Shown here one piece after another: positions 9,756-19,239 of a stretch of DNA of 64,000 nt. The position numbers and the translations under genes are program-made. The notes under the pieces are model-generated. The model was not told the origin of the DNA. It was given only the letters and a program-made list of their open reading frames with translations, and did no database searches. The stretch's first letter is position 1; the number at the start of each line of letters is the position of its first letter. The DNA comes from Streptococcus gwangjuense (lineage in GTDB: Bacteria; Bacillota; Bacilli; Lactobacillales; Streptococcaceae): the NCBI RefSeq assembly GCF_003627155.1, contig NZ_CP032621.1:682001-746000 (forward strand), read 5' to 3'.

Positions 9756-10510
9756 CAGCAATTGTAGAATTAAAAAATGCAACCAAAGTCGTTAAAAATG
9801 GCTTTGATGAAGAAAAGATTATTTTAAATGATGTTTCCTTAGAAATTTTTGAACAGGATTTCATCACGATTTTAGGTGGAAATGGAGCTGGGAAATCAAC
9901 CCTCTTTAACACTATTGCAGGAACCTTGTCATTAACCAGTGGAACCATTCGTATTTTGGGTGAAGATGTTACCAAGTTTTCACCAGAGAAGAGAGCCAAG
10001 TATCTGTCTCGAGTCTTCCAAGATCCCAAGATGGGGACAGCTCCTCGTATGACGGTCGCTGAAAATCTTTTGATTGCCAAGTTTCGTGGTGAAAAACGTG
10101 GACTGTTTCCGAGACGACTGGCTAGCTACAAGGATGAATTTCAGGCTACCATTGAAAAAGTAGGAAATGGTCTTGAGAAACACTTGAATACACCGATTGA
10201 GTTCTTATCCGGTGGACAAAGACAGGCTTTGAGTCTCTTGATGGCAACCTTGAAGCGACCTGAATTACTCCTATTAGATGAGCATACTGCAGCCCTTGAT
10301 CCAAAGACAAGTGTCGCACTCATGGAGTTGACAGATGAATTTGTCAAGAAAGATCAGCTGACAGCCCTTATGATTACTCATCATATGGAAGATGCTCTCA
10401 AATATGGTAATCGTCTGATTGTCATGAAGGAAGGTCGTATCATCCAAGATTTGACCCAAGAAGAAAAAGCAAAAATGAAAATCTCTGATTATTATCAACT
10501 CTTTGAATAA
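9752..10510 (+). CDS. trpZ: tryptophan ABC transporter, ATPase TrpZ
   Basis: This 252-residue ABC ATPase powers the TrpXY importer. Visible motifs are Walker A GGNGAGKST (about residues 42-50), the Q-loop region, the signature FLSGGQRQALSL, Walker B LLLLDEHTAALDP and the switch His in MITHH. It overlaps trpY by four bases. No clear terminator separates it from dnaG. Confidence 0.93.
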   Translation: MTAIVELKNATKVVKNGFDEEKIILNDVSLEIFEQDFITILGGNGAGKSTLFNTIAGTLSLTSGTIRILGEDVTKFSPEKRAKYLSRVFQDPKMGTAPRMTVAENLLIAKFRGEKRGLFPRRLASYKDEFQATIEKVGNGLEKHLNTPIEFLSGGQRQALSLLMATLKRPELLLLDEHTAALDPKTSVALMELTDEFVKKDQLTALMITHHMEDALKYGNRLIVMKEGRIIQDLTQEEKAKMKISDYYQLFE

Positions 10511-10532
10511 AGTAGGGAAAATGAGTGAAATG

Positions 10533-10575
10533 GTTTACTTTTTTTCTGAAATAAAGTATACTATATAAAGTAAAC
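10533..10575 (+). promoter_or_regulatory. dnaG-rpoD promoter within a long inverted repeat
   Basis: A -35-like TTTACT (10534-10539), a 17-base spacer and a -10 TATACT (10557-10562) sit inside an inverted repeat GTTTACTTT (10533-10541) / AAAGTAAAC (10567-10575). The arms flank the promoter core and could be an operator. No regulator is identified. Confidence 0.6.
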
Positions 10576-10599
10576 TATGATAACATGGAGGTATTGTGT

Positions 10600-12360
10600 A
10601 TGGTTGACAAACAAGTCATTGAAGAAATCAAAAACAATGCCAACATTGTGGAAGTCATAGGAGATGTGATTTCTTTACAAAAGGCAGGACGGAACTATCT
10701 AGGGCTCTGTCCTTTTCATGGTGAAAAAACACCTTCTTTCAACGTTGTAGAGGACAAGCAGTTTTACCACTGTTTTGGTTGTGGTCGCTCAGGTGATGTC
10801 TTTAAATTCATCGAGGAGTACCAAGGGGTTCCCTTTATGGAGGCTGTCCAAATCTTAGGTCAGCGTGTCGGGATAGAGGTGGAAAAACCGCTTTATAGTG
10901 AACAGAAGCCAGCTTCACCCCACCAAGCTCTTTATGATATGCATGAAGATGCTGCCAAATTTTATCATGCTATTCTCATGACAACGACTATGGGGGAAGA
11001 GGCCAGAAACTACCTTTATCAGCGTGGTTTAACAGATGAAGTGCTAAAGCATTTTCGGATTGGTTTGGCACCTCCAGAACGAAACTATCTCTATCAACGT
11101 TTGTCTGGTCAGTATCGTGATGAGGATTTCCTAGATTCAGGACTGTTTTATCTCTCGGATGCTAATCAATTTGTAGATACCTTTCACAATCGGATTATGT
11201 TTCCCCTGACAAATGACCAGGGAAAGGTTATTGCCTTTTCAGGTCGTATCTGGCAGAAAACGGATTCACAAACTTCTAAGTATAAAAATAGCCGATCGAC
11301 TGCAATTTTTAACAAAAGTTACGAATTATATCATATGGATAGGGCTAAAAAATCTTCTGGAAAAGCCAGTGAGATTTATCTGATGGAAGGATTCATGGAT
11401 GTTATTGCAGCCTATCGGGCTGGAATCGAAAACGCTGTCGCATCTATGGGAACAGCGTTGAGTCGAGAGCATGTTGAGCATTTGAAAAGGTTAACCAAGA
11501 AGTTGGTTCTTGTTTACGATGGCGATAAGGCTGGGCAAGCCGCGACTTTGAAAGCATTGGATGAAATTGGTGATATGCCTGTGCAAATCGTCAGCATGCC
11601 TGATAACTTGGATCCGGATGAGTATCTACAAAAAAACGGTCCAGAAGACTTGGCCTATCTATTAACGAAAACTCGTATTAGTCCGATTGAGTTCTACATT
11701 CACCAGTATAAGCCTGAAAATAGTGAAAATCTGCAGGCTCAGATTGAGTTTATTGAAAAAATAGCTCCCTTGATTGTTCAAGAAAAGTCTATCACTGCTC
11801 AAAACAGTTATATTCATATTTTAGCTGACAGTTTGGCGTCCTTTGATTATGCTCAGATTGAGCAGATTGTTAATGAGAGTCGTCAGGCGCAAAGGCAGAA
11901 TCGCATGGAAGGAATTTCCAGACCGACGCCAATCACTATGCCTGTTACCAAGCAGTTATCGGCTATTATGAGGGCAGAAGCCCATCTACTTTATCGAATG
12001 ATGGAATCCCCTCTTGTTTTAAACGATTACCGTTTGCGAGAAGACTTTGCATTTGACACACCTGAATTTCAGGTTTTATATGACTTGCTTGGCCAGTATG
12101 GAAATCTTCCTCCAGAAGTTCTAGCAGAACAGACAGAGGAAGTTGAGAGAGCTTGGTATCAAGTCTTAGCTCAGGATTTACCATCTGAGATGTCACCTCA
12201 GGAACTTAGTGAAGTAGAAATGACTCGAAACAAGGCTCTCTTGAATCAGGACAATATGAGAATCAAAAAGAAGGTGCAGGAAGCTAGCCATGTAGGAGAT
12301 ACCGACACAGCCTTAGAAGAATTGGAACGTTTAATTTCCCAAAAGAGAAGAATGGAGTAA
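10600..12360 (+). CDS. dnaG: DNA primase DnaG
   Basis: DnaG makes RNA primers for the replisome with the DnaB helicase. The 586-residue product has an N-terminal CHC2 zinc-binding domain ([11 protein letters not shown] then [12 protein letters not shown], about residues 35-65). A TOPRIM catalytic core follows ([11 protein letters not shown] and LVYDGDKAG, about 255-315), then a helicase-interaction C-terminus. The ATG at 10600 is chosen over the ATG at 10585 because GGAGG (10587-10591) gives 8-base spacing to it. It forms the classic dnaG-rpoD pair. Confidence 0.97.
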   Translation: MVDKQVIEEIKNNANIVEVIGDVISLQKAGRNYLGLCPFHGEKTPSFNVVEDKQFYHCFGCGRSGDVFKFIEEYQGVPFMEAVQILGQRVGIEVEKPLYSEQKPASPHQALYDMHEDAAKFYHAILMTTTMGEEARNYLYQRGLTDEVLKHFRIGLAPPERNYLYQRLSGQYRDEDFLDSGLFYLSDANQFVDTFHNRIMFPLTNDQGKVIAFSGRIWQKTDSQTSKYKNSRSTAIFNKSYELYHMDRAKKSSGKASEIYLMEGFMDVIAAYRAGIENAVASMGTALSREHVEHLKRLTKKLVLVYDGDKAGQAATLKALDEIGDMPVQIVSMPDNLDPDEYLQKNGPEDLAYLLTKTRISPIEFYIHQYKPENSENLQAQIEFIEKIAPLIVQEKSITAQNSYIHILADSLASFDYAQIEQIVNESRQAQRQNRMEGISRPTPITMPVTKQLSAIMRAEAHLLYRMMESPLVLNDYRLREDFAFDTPEFQVLYDLLGQYGNLPPEVLAEQTEEVERAWYQVLAQDLPSEMSPQELSEVEMTRNKALLNQDNMRIKKKVQEASHVGDTDTALEELERLISQKRRME

Positions 12361-12362
12361 TA

Positions 12363-13472
12363 ATGGCAACAAAACAAAAAGAAGTAACAACATTTGACGT
12401 ACAAGTAGCAGAATTTATCCGTAATCATAAACAAAAAGGGACAGCAACTGATGATGAAATTAATGCAAGTCTGGTGATTCCTTTTACCTTGGATGCTGAT
12501 GGGATTGAAGATCTCTTGCAACGAATTCAGGATGCAGGAATTTCTATCACAGATAACGAAGGAAATCCAAGTGCGCGTGTTCTTAGTGCTGAAGAAGAAC
12601 CAGAACTCAGCGATGAAGACTTAATTGGATCAACTTCGGCTAAGGTTAATGACCCTGTTCGTATGTACTTGAAAGAAATTGGTGTCGTGCCTCTCTTGAC
12701 CAATGAAGAGGAAAAAGAATTGGCACTGGCTGTTGAAGCTGGTGATATCGAAGCCAAACAACGTCTGGCAGAAGCTAACCTTCGTTTGGTTGTTTCTATT
12801 GCTAAACGCTATGTCGGCCGCGGTATGCAGTTCCTTGACTTGATTCAAGAAGGGAACATGGGCTTGATGAAGGCGGTTGACAAGTTTGACTATTCTAAAG
12901 GATTCAAGTTCTCAACTTATGCAACCTGGTGGATTCGTCAGGCTATCACTCGTGCCATTGCGGATCAAGCTCGTACCATCCGTATCCCAGTCCACATGGT
13001 TGAAACCATCAATAAATTGGTTCGTGAACAGCGTAATCTCCTTCAAGAATTGGGGCAAGATCCAACACCTGAGCAAATCGCTGAACGTATGGATATGACC
13101 CCTGACAAGGTTCGTGAAATCTTGAAGATTGCCCAAGAACCGGTATCCCTTGAAACTCCTATCGGTGAAGAAGATGATAGCCACCTTGGGGACTTTATCG
13201 AAGATGAAGTGATTGAAAATCCTGTGGACTATACAACTCGTATCGTCTTGCGTGAGCAGTTGGATGAGGTCTTGGATACTCTTACAGACCGTGAAGAAAA
13301 TGTTCTGCGTCTGCGTTTTGGGCTAGATGATGGAAAAATGCGCACCCTTGAAGATGTGGGTAAAGTCTTTAACGTAACCCGTGAGCGTATCCGTCAGATT
13401 GAAGCCAAGGCTTTGAGAAAATTACGCCAACCAAGTCGCAGCAAACCGCTTCGTGATTTTATTGAAGACTAA
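12363..13472 (+). CDS. rpoD: primary sigma factor RpoD (SigA)
   Basis: This is the housekeeping sigma-70 factor, 369 residues. Region 2 reads [37 protein letters not shown] (about residues 155-195). Region 3 follows, and region 4 has the helix-turn-helix [28 protein letters not shown] near the C-terminus. The short N-terminal region 1.1 is normal for Firmicutes. The ATG starts two bases after the dnaG stop with GGAG inside dnaG, so the genes are co-transcribed and probably coupled. Confidence 0.98.
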   Translation: MATKQKEVTTFDVQVAEFIRNHKQKGTATDDEINASLVIPFTLDADGIEDLLQRIQDAGISITDNEGNPSARVLSAEEEPELSDEDLIGSTSAKVNDPVRMYLKEIGVVPLLTNEEEKELALAVEAGDIEAKQRLAEANLRLVVSIAKRYVGRGMQFLDLIQEGNMGLMKAVDKFDYSKGFKFSTYATWWIRQAITRAIADQARTIRIPVHMVETINKLVREQRNLLQELGQDPTPEQIAERMDMTPDKVREILKIAQEPVSLETPIGEEDDSHLGDFIEDEVIENPVDYTTRIVLREQLDEVLDTLTDREENVLRLRFGLDDGKMRTLEDVGKVFNVTRERIRQIEAKALRKLRQPSRSKPLRDFIED

Positions 13473-13486
13473 GAGTGAGGATAAAT

Positions 13487-13816
13487 ATGGCTTATACAGA
13501 AGAGCAAATTGAAAATATCAAAACACGGATTTTAACAGCCTTGGAAGAAGTTATCGACCCTGAGTTGGGAATCGATATTGTTAATCTTGGCTTGATCTAT
13601 GAGATTCGTTTTGACGGTGACACAGGACAAACAGAGATTGATATGACTTTGACAACCATGGGGTGTCCCCTAGCCGACCTTTTGACAGATCAGATTTATG
13701 ATGCCATGACAGAGGTGCCAGAAGTAACGGATACTGAGGTTAAATTAGTCTGGTATCCAGCCTGGACTGTTGAAAAAATGAGTCGCTATGCACGTATTGC
13801 CCTAGGCATTAAGTAA
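13487..13816 (+). CDS. MIP18/DUF59 family protein (putative Fe-S cluster assembly factor)
   Basis: This 109-residue DUF59 (MIP18/PaaD-like) protein has the family core VIDPELGIDIVNLGLIYEI and MTLTTMGCPLADLL with its conserved Cys. Family members help load Fe-S clusters; the precise client here is unknown. The ATG at 13487 (MAYTEEQ) is preferred over one at 13475 because GTGAGG precedes it. It lies directly behind rpoD and before a terminator-like hairpin. Confidence 0.85.
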   Translation: MAYTEEQIENIKTRILTALEEVIDPELGIDIVNLGLIYEIRFDGDTGQTEIDMTLTTMGCPLADLLTDQIYDAMTEVPEVTDTEVKLVWYPAWTVEKMSRYARIALGIK

Positions 13817-13832
13817 ACATATAAAAGCATGT

Positions 13833-13895
13833 GAGAGATTATTGGAAAAGCGAGGAAATTTCCCCCCTCTTTTCCTCTAGTCTCTCCTTTCTTTT
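13833..13895 (+). terminator. probable terminator before cpoA
   Basis: Nested pairing GAGAGA / TCTCTC encloses GGAAAA-GAGG / CCTC-TTTTCC, followed by CTTTCTTTT. It ends the dnaG-rpoD transcript just before the cpoA promoter. The stem is imperfect, so termination may be partial. Confidence 0.6.
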
Positions 13896-13916
13896 GCTGA
13901 TTTTATTCAAAGAAAA

Positions 13917-13925
13917 TGATATAAT
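13917..13925 (+). promoter_or_regulatory. extended -10 promoter directly at the cpoA start
   Basis: TGATATAAT ends only 7 bases before the ATG at 13933. Transcription normally starts about 7 bases after the -10, so the mRNA would begin at or within two bases of the start codon. No Shine-Dalgarno is possible in such a leader. Confidence 0.75.
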
Positions 13926-13932
13926 AGTAGTT

Positions 13933-14976
13933 ATGGAAAAAAAGAAATTACGCATCAATATGTTGAGTTCAAGTGAGAAAGTAGCAGGGCAGGGAGTCTC
14001 AGGTGCTTACCGTGAATTAGTTCGTCTTCTTCACCGTGATGCCAAGGACCAATTGATTGTTACAGAAAATCTTCCAATAGAGGCAGATGTAACTCACTTT
14101 CATACGATTGATTTCCCCTATTATTTATCAACATTCCAAAAGAAACGCTCAGGAAGAAAGATTGGCTATGTGCATTTCTTACCTGATACACTTGAGGGAA
14201 GTTTGAAAATTCCATTTTTCTTAAAGGGAATTGTCAAACGCTATGTATTTTCTTTTTACAACCGGATGGAGCACTTGGTTGTGGTAAATCCGATGTTTAT
14301 CGAGGATTTGGTGGCAGCTGGTATTCCACGTGAAAAAGTGACCTATATTCCTAACTTTGTAAACAAGGAAAAATGGCATCCTCTTCCACAGGAAGAGGTA
14401 GCGATACTGCGAACAGAGCTAGGTCTTAGTGACAATCAGTTTATCGTAGTAGGTGCTGGTCAAGTTCAGAAACGCAAAGGGATTGATGATTTTATCCGTC
14501 TGGCTGAGGAATTGCCTCAGATTACCTTTATTTGGGCCGGTGGATTCTCTTTTGGTGGCATGACAGATGGTTATGAGCGCTACAAGAAAATAATGGAAAA
14601 TCCTCCTAAGAATTTGATTTTTCCAGGTATTGTATCACCAGAGCGGATGCGCGAATTGTATGCCCTAGCAGACCTTTTCTTGTTGCCTAGTTACAATGAA
14701 CTCTTTCCGATGACTATTTTAGAGGCTGCTAGTTGTGAATCTCCTATTATGCTACGTGATTTGGATCTTTATAAGGTGATTTTAGAGGGAAATTATCGAG
14801 CGACAGCAGATAGAGAAGAGATGAAAGAGGCTATTTTAGAATATCAAGCAAATCCTGTTGCTTTAAAAGACCTCAAAGAAAAAGCTAAGAATATTTCCAG
14901 AGAGTATTCAGAAGAGCATCTGTTACAAATTTGGTTGGACTTTTATGAGAAACAAGCCGCTTTAGGGAGAAAGTAA
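13933..14976 (+). CDS. cpoA: CpoA-type glycolipid glycosyltransferase (diglycosyl-diacylglycerol synthase)
   Basis: This 347-residue GT4-fold glycosyltransferase adds the second sugar to monoglucosyl-diacylglycerol in membrane glycolipid synthesis. In pneumococcus CpoA makes GalGlcDAG, and its mutation changes beta-lactam susceptibility. Visible are YVHFLPDTLEGSLK (about residues 78-91), an amphipathic basic stretch typical of membrane-associated synthases, and the nucleotide-sugar-binding PSYNELFPMTILEA (about 256-269). The start is MEKKKLRINML; an upstream in-frame ATG at 13831 would translate the terminator and promoter. The next glycosyltransferase follows 16 bases later. Confidence 0.85.
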   Translation: MEKKKLRINMLSSSEKVAGQGVSGAYRELVRLLHRDAKDQLIVTENLPIEADVTHFHTIDFPYYLSTFQKKRSGRKIGYVHFLPDTLEGSLKIPFFLKGIVKRYVFSFYNRMEHLVVVNPMFIEDLVAAGIPREKVTYIPNFVNKEKWHPLPQEEVAILRTELGLSDNQFIVVGAGQVQKRKGIDDFIRLAEELPQITFIWAGGFSFGGMTDGYERYKKIMENPPKNLIFPGIVSPERMRELYALADLFLLPSYNELFPMTILEAASCESPIMLRDLDLYKVILEGNYRATADREEMKEAILEYQANPVALKDLKEKAKNISREYSEEHLLQIWLDFYEKQAALGRK

Positions 14977-14992
14977 AAAAGTGAGGTAATCT

Positions 14993-16318
14993 ATGCGAAT
15001 TGGTTTATTTACAGATACCTATTTTCCTCAGGTTTCTGGTGTTGCAACCAGTATTCGAACCTTGAAAACAGAACTTGAAAAGCAAGGACATGCAGTTTTT
15101 ATCTTTACGACGACAGATAAGGATGTCAATCGCTATGAAGATTGGCAAATTATCCGTATTCCAAGTGTTCCCTTTTTTGCTTTTAAGGATCGTCGCTTTG
15201 CCTACCGAGGTTTTAGCAAGGCGCTTGAAATTGCCAAACAGTATCAGCTAGATATTATTCACACTCAGACAGAATTTTCTCTTGGCCTGTTGGGGATTTG
15301 GATTGCGCGTGAATTGAAGATTCCCGTTATTCATACCTATCACACCCAGTATGAAGACTATGTGCATTATATTGCCAAGGGGATGTTGATTCGTCCTAGC
15401 ATGGTCAAGTATCTGGTCAGAGGTTTCCTTCATGACGTGGATGGGGTTATTTGCCCGAGTGAGATTGTCCGTGATTTGCTATCTGACTATAAGGTCAAGG
15501 TTGAAAAACGGGTCATTCCAACTGGGATTGAATTAGCCAAGTTTGAGCGTCCAGAAATCAAGCAAGAAAATTTAAAAGAACTGCGTAGTAAATTAGGGAT
15601 TCAAGATGATGAACAGATGTTACTGAGTCTTTCCAGAATTTCTTATGAAAAAAATATTCAAGCAGTACTAGCAGCCTTTGCAGAAGTTCTGAAAGAGGAA
15701 GACAAGGTTAAACTGGTAGTTGCTGGGGATGGACCTTATCTGAATGACCTCAAAGATCAAGCTCAGAAATTAGAGATTCAAGACTCGGTTATCTATACAG
15801 GAATGATTGCTCCTAGTGAGACGGCTCTTTACTATAAGGCGGCAGATTTCTTCATCTCGGCATCGACAAGTGAAACGCAAGGTTTGACATACTTGGAAAG
15901 CTTGGCCAGTGGAACGCCTGTCATTGCTCATGGAAATCCTTATCTGGACAATCTTATCAATGACAAGATGTTTGGAACCTTATACTATGGTGAACATGAT
16001 TTGGCTGGGGCTATTTTAGAAGCCCTGATTGCAACGCCAGACATGAATGAGCATACCTTATCAGCTAAATTATACGAGATTTCAGCTGAGAACTTTGGAA
16101 AACGGGTGCATGAATTTTATCTGGATGCTATTATTTCAAATAATTTCCAGAAAGATTTAGTGAAAGATGATACGGTCAGTCAGCGTATCTTTAAGACAGT
16201 TTTGTATCTTCCACAACAGGTGGTTGCTGTACCCGTAAAAGGCTCTAGACGCATGCTGAAGGCTTCAAAAACACAGTTGATCAGTATAAGAGATTATTGG
16301 AAAGACCATGAAGAATAG
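14993..16318 (+). CDS. monoglucosyl-diacylglycerol synthase (GT4 glycosyltransferase)
   Basis: This 441-residue GT4 glycosyltransferase resembles alpha-monoglucosyldiacylglycerol synthases, which glucosylate diacylglycerol at the inner membrane leaflet. The N-terminal FTDTYFPQVSGVATSIRTL is typical of the family. The C-terminal domain holds the E-x7-E region STSETQGLTYLESLASGTPVIA (about residues 292-313). Its product would be the substrate of the neighbouring CpoA; this link follows from the pneumococcal pathway. The Shine-Dalgarno is GTGAGG. Confidence 0.85.
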   Translation: MRIGLFTDTYFPQVSGVATSIRTLKTELEKQGHAVFIFTTTDKDVNRYEDWQIIRIPSVPFFAFKDRRFAYRGFSKALEIAKQYQLDIIHTQTEFSLGLLGIWIARELKIPVIHTYHTQYEDYVHYIAKGMLIRPSMVKYLVRGFLHDVDGVICPSEIVRDLLSDYKVKVEKRVIPTGIELAKFERPEIKQENLKELRSKLGIQDDEQMLLSLSRISYEKNIQAVLAAFAEVLKEEDKVKLVVAGDGPYLNDLKDQAQKLEIQDSVIYTGMIAPSETALYYKAADFFISASTSETQGLTYLESLASGTPVIAHGNPYLDNLINDKMFGTLYYGEHDLAGAILEALIATPDMNEHTLSAKLYEISAENFGKRVHEFYLDAIISNNFQKDLVKDDTVSQRIFKTVLYLPQQVVAVPVKGSRRMLKASKTQLISIRDYWKDHEE

Positions 16319-16332
16319 AAAGAGGACAAGCT

Positions 16333-16524
16333 ATGAATAAACGATTAATGAGAAGCGGTCGTGACCAAAAGATTGCTGGTGTTTGTGCTGGAGTGGCCCA
16401 TTATCTTGATATCGATCCTACTATCGTTCGCGTAATATGGGGTGTCCTTGCTTGCTGTTACGGAGCTGGAATTGTAGCCTATATCATTTTATGGATTATT
16501 GCACCTGTAGCAACTGACTATTGA
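16333..16524 (+). CDS. PspC-domain small membrane protein
   Basis: This 63-residue protein is a single PspC (phage-shock C) domain: MNKRLMRSGRDQKIAGVCAGVAHYLDIDPTIVRVIW followed by a hydrophobic helix ending IILWIIAP. Such proteins sit in the membrane and are linked to envelope stress in other bacteria; a role here is inferred. It follows the glycolipid synthase by 14 bases with AGAGGA as Shine-Dalgarno, so it is probably in that operon. Confidence 0.88.
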   Translation: MNKRLMRSGRDQKIAGVCAGVAHYLDIDPTIVRVIWGVLACCYGAGIVAYIILWIIAPVATDY

Positions 16525-16582
16525 AAACTAGCTAAATTCATGCTAAGATAATAGAAAATAGAATGTAACGAAGGAGAGAAAA

Positions 16583-16717
16583 ATGGCATTTGGAGATAAT
16601 GGAAATCGTAAAAAAACCTTGTTTGAGAAATTAACTTTAATCATCGTGATTATTATGCTTTTAGCGAGTATATTTGGTATTTTTGCAACTGCAATTAGCG
16701 CCCTCAGTAATCTATAA
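16583..16717 (+). CDS. DUF4044 family small membrane protein
   Basis: This 44-codon gene encodes MAFGDNGNRKKTLFEKLTLI followed by one hydrophobic segment (IIVIIMLLASIFGIFATAIS). The basic N-terminus and single helix match the streptococcal DUF4044 family, function unknown. AAGGAGAG lies 7 bases before the ATG. It sits between pspC and obg; a weak hairpin (CTGGG-ATTT-CCCAG then T's, 16741-16763) follows. Confidence 0.8.
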   Translation: MAFGDNGNRKKTLFEKLTLIIVIIMLLASIFGIFATAISALSNL

Positions 16718-16779
16718 AAAGATTCAAGAAAATTTTGTGACTGGGATTTCCCAGCCCTTTTTTAAAGTGAGAAGAAAAA

Positions 16780-18090
16780 ATGAGTATGTTTTTAGATACA
16801 GCTAGGATTAAGGTCAAGGCTGGTAATGGTGGCGATGGCATGGTTGCCTTTCGTCGTGAAAAATATGTCCCTAATGGCGGTCCTTGGGGTGGTGACGGTG
16901 GTCGTGGAGGAAATGTGGTCTTTGTTGTAGACGAAGGACTACGTACTTTGATGGATTTCCGCTACAATCGCCATTTCAAGGCTGATTCTGGTGAAAAAGG
17001 GATGACTAAAGGGATGCATGGGCGTGGTGCTGAGGATCTTAGAGTTCGAGTGCCGCAAGGTACGACTGTGCGTGATGCGGAGACTGGCAAGGTCTTGACA
17101 GATTTGATTGAACACGGGCAAGAATTTATTGTAGCCCACGGTGGTCGTGGTGGACGTGGAAATATTCGCTTTGCGACACCAAAAAATCCTGCACCGGAAA
17201 TCTCTGAAAATGGAGAACCAGGTCAGGAACGTGAGTTACAATTGGAACTAAAAATCTTGGCAGATGTTGGTTTGGTAGGTTTCCCATCTGTAGGGAAATC
17301 AACACTTTTAAGTGTTATCACATCTGCTAAACCAAAAATCGGTGCCTACCACTTTACGACCATTGTGCCAAATCTAGGAATGGTTCGTACCCAATCAGGT
17401 GAATCCTTTGCAGTAGCTGATTTACCAGGTTTGATTGAAGGGGCTAGTCAAGGTGTTGGTTTGGGAACCCAGTTCCTCCGTCACATCGAGCGTACACGTG
17501 TCATCCTTCACATCATTGATATGTCAGCTAGCGAAGGCCGTGATCCTTATGAGGATTATCTTGCCATCAATAAGGAGCTGGAGTCATATAATCTTCGCCT
17601 CATGGAGCGTCCACAGATTATTGTAGCTAATAAGATGGACATGCCTGAGAGTCAAGAAAATCTTGTAGAATTCAAGAAAAAATTAGCTGAAAACTACGAT
17701 GAATTTGAAGAGTTGCCAGCTATTTTCCCAATATCTGGTTTAACCAAGCAAGGTTTGGCAACGCTTTTGGATGCGACAGCTGAATTGTTAGATAAGACAC
17801 CAGAATTCTTGCTCTACGACGAGTCAGATATGGAAGAAGAAGCTTACTATGGATTTGACGAGGAAGAAAAATCCTTTGAAATTAGCCGTGATGACGATGC
17901 GACATGGGTACTTTCTGGTGAAAAACTCATGAAACTCTTTAATATGACCAACTTTGATCGTGACGAGTCTGTCATGAAATTTGCCCGCCAGCTTCGTGGG
18001 ATGGGGGTTGATGAAGCCCTTCGTGCTCGTGGTGCTAAAGATGGGGACTTGGTCCGCATTGGTAAATTTGAGTTTGAATTTGTAGACTAG
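16780..18090 (+). CDS. obg: Obg/CgtA GTPase
   Basis: This essential 50S-ribosome-associated GTPase is linked to ribosome assembly and stress responses. The 436-residue product has the glycine-rich Obg fold (residues 1-158, with [29 protein letters not shown]). The G domain has P-loop GFPSVGKST near 167-175, DLPGLIEGA as G3 and NKMD as G4. A C-terminal OCT domain follows from about 355. The length is typical. Confidence 0.97.
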   Translation: MSMFLDTARIKVKAGNGGDGMVAFRREKYVPNGGPWGGDGGRGGNVVFVVDEGLRTLMDFRYNRHFKADSGEKGMTKGMHGRGAEDLRVRVPQGTTVRDAETGKVLTDLIEHGQEFIVAHGGRGGRGNIRFATPKNPAPEISENGEPGQERELQLELKILADVGLVGFPSVGKSTLLSVITSAKPKIGAYHFTTIVPNLGMVRTQSGESFAVADLPGLIEGASQGVGLGTQFLRHIERTRVILHIIDMSASEGRDPYEDYLAINKELESYNLRLMERPQIIVANKMDMPESQENLVEFKKKLAENYDEFEELPAIFPISGLTKQGLATLLDATAELLDKTPEFLLYDESDMEEEAYYGFDEEEKSFEISRDDDATWVLSGEKLMKLFNMTNFDRDESVMKFARQLRGMGVDEALRARGAKDGDLVRIGKFEFEFVD

Positions 18091-18099
18091 GAGACTGGT

Positions 18100-18258
18100 A
18101 TGGGAGATAAACCGATATCTTTCCGAGACGCGGATGGCAATTTTGTTTCAGCCGCAGATGTTTGGAATGAAAAGAAATTGGAAGAACTGTTTAATCGTCT
18201 CAATCCAAATCGTGCCCTGAGATTGGCACGAACTAAAAAAGACAATCCATCTCAGTAA
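18100..18258 (+). CDS. conserved streptococcal small protein downstream of obg
   Basis: This 52-residue product (MGDKPISFRDADGNFVSAADVW ... ARTKKDNPSQ) starts 9 bases after the obg stop. Its Shine-Dalgarno (AGGAGACT) overlaps that stop. It is hydrophilic, without a membrane segment or a domain I recognise. A small gene of this kind also follows obg in pneumococcus as I recall it. Good spacing and the terminator right after it support a real gene; function unknown. Confidence 0.75.
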   Translation: MGDKPISFRDADGNFVSAADVWNEKKLEELFNRLNPNRALRLARTKKDNPSQ

Positions 18259-18270
18259 AATAGATAAAAA

Positions 18271-18305
18271 AATTCCGTGCCACACTAGACACGGAATTTT
18301 TTTAT
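18271..18305. terminator. bidirectional terminator between obg operon and argR
   Basis: The perfect 9-bp stem AATTCCGTG / CACGGAATT is preceded by A's and followed by T's. It serves the plus-strand obg operon and the minus-strand argR, whose stop overlaps the T-run. Confidence 0.88.
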
Positions 18306-18772
18306 TCTTCAAAGAAAAATGGTGGAGCGAATTTTTTCAGTTCTTCAAAGCATTTTTGAGCAGCTTCTACATCTTCACAGATGACCAGACAGACATCATC
18401 GCCACAGAGGGTAGCGATAGCGTCAGGGAAGCTCAAAGCATCAATGATAGAACCAAAGGATTGAGCAAGTCCAGGAAGGGTTTTTAGTAGGACTTGGTGT
18501 TGAACCGGACGCATCAAGACAAGAGCATCTTCCATGTAAATTTCGAGACGTTTTTCCCATTTTGAGGTTGAACCTGCATTGAGCACGTAGTAAGAGTTGT
18601 CTTCTTCTCGTACTTTTGAAAGGTTCATACTTTTAATATCTCTCGAAAGTGTAGCTTGTGTAACTTGAATATCATTATCGGCAAGAAGAGCTTGTAGCTC
18701 AGCTTGAGTATGAATCTTGTTTTTTGTTACAAGAGCTCGTATGAGTTGGTGTCGGTGTTCAGATTTATTCAT
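18302..18772 (-). CDS. argR: ArgR-family transcriptional regulator
   Basis: This 156-residue ArgR/AhrC repressor has an N-terminal winged helix (RHQLIRALVTKNKIHTQAELQALLADNDIQVTQATLSRDIKSMNL). Its C-terminal oligomerisation and arginine-binding domain includes SFPDAIATLCGDDVCLVI. Streptococci carry several ArgR paralogs that act together on arginine metabolism genes; this is the one next to pepX, and which paralog name applies is unsure. AAGGAG precedes the ATG. It lies downstream of pepX on the same strand, separated by the pepX-derived relic. Confidence 0.88.
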   Translation of the reverse strand: MNKSEHRHQLIRALVTKNKIHTQAELQALLADNDIQVTQATLSRDIKSMNLSKVREEDNSYYVLNAGSTSKWEKRLEIYMEDALVLMRPVQHQVLLKTLPGLAQSFGSIIDALSFPDAIATLCGDDVCLVICEDVEAAQKCFEELKKFAPPFFFEE

Positions 18773-18804
18773 AAAATGTTACTCCTTGTACTAGATACAG
18801 AAAG

Positions 18805-19225
18805 CGTGGACTGAACGAGATTGTCAGTCGGGTGGTAAGCGGTATTGTCACGTATGATGATTTCAAAGTCAGTAGTATAGGACTAAACGGAGAGAATCTC
18901 CCTCTTTTAACTTGTCACTAGTTGGGTGGAGATGAATTGGCTCTCTATCCGTTTATTTACATTGGTGTCCTCTACTAACAGTAAATCATTGAATTTAGGT
19001 AGCCTTTTGTCACGACTTGTTGTGAATTTATGTCAAATGGAAATTCACAGAGATTTTCCAACATGTGGTCTGGTAGCGACTATTATAAATGATTGCACAT
19101 GTTGGTTAGGGTCTTAGTATCTTTTGTCCAAGATCCAGTTTTAGGCATGTCATAGGCCTAGACTAGGATTGAATTTGATACCAAGTTTATGTGTAGTTTA
19201 ACAGTTCAAGTGGAAATCTTCCATA
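18805..19225 (-). pseudogene. decayed duplicate of the pepX 3' end
   Basis: This 420-base stretch resembles the 3' end of the adjacent intact pepX (about 19268-19700) along its length. For example, a 39-base block from 18841 matches one from 19303 with a single mismatch, and TCACAGAGATTTTCCAACAT recurs at 19045 and 19520. The alignment offset drifts from 462 to 475, showing indels. Read on the minus strand it begins with pieces such as DFEIIIRDNTAY (intact copy [12 protein letters not shown]) but has frameshifts and stops. It fills the pepX-argR gap and must include the argR upstream region. Confidence 0.85.
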
Positions 19226-19239
19226 TTGAAAGTCTGATA

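Noticed and set aside
13831..13932. An in-frame extension of cpoA beginning MRDYWKSEE, similar to the IRDYWKDHEE end of the following glycosyltransferase (15 identical bases near 16290).
   Set aside because: The extension would translate the terminator hairpin and the -10 promoter. The short identity is probably chance or a small relic; it is not enough to call a duplication.
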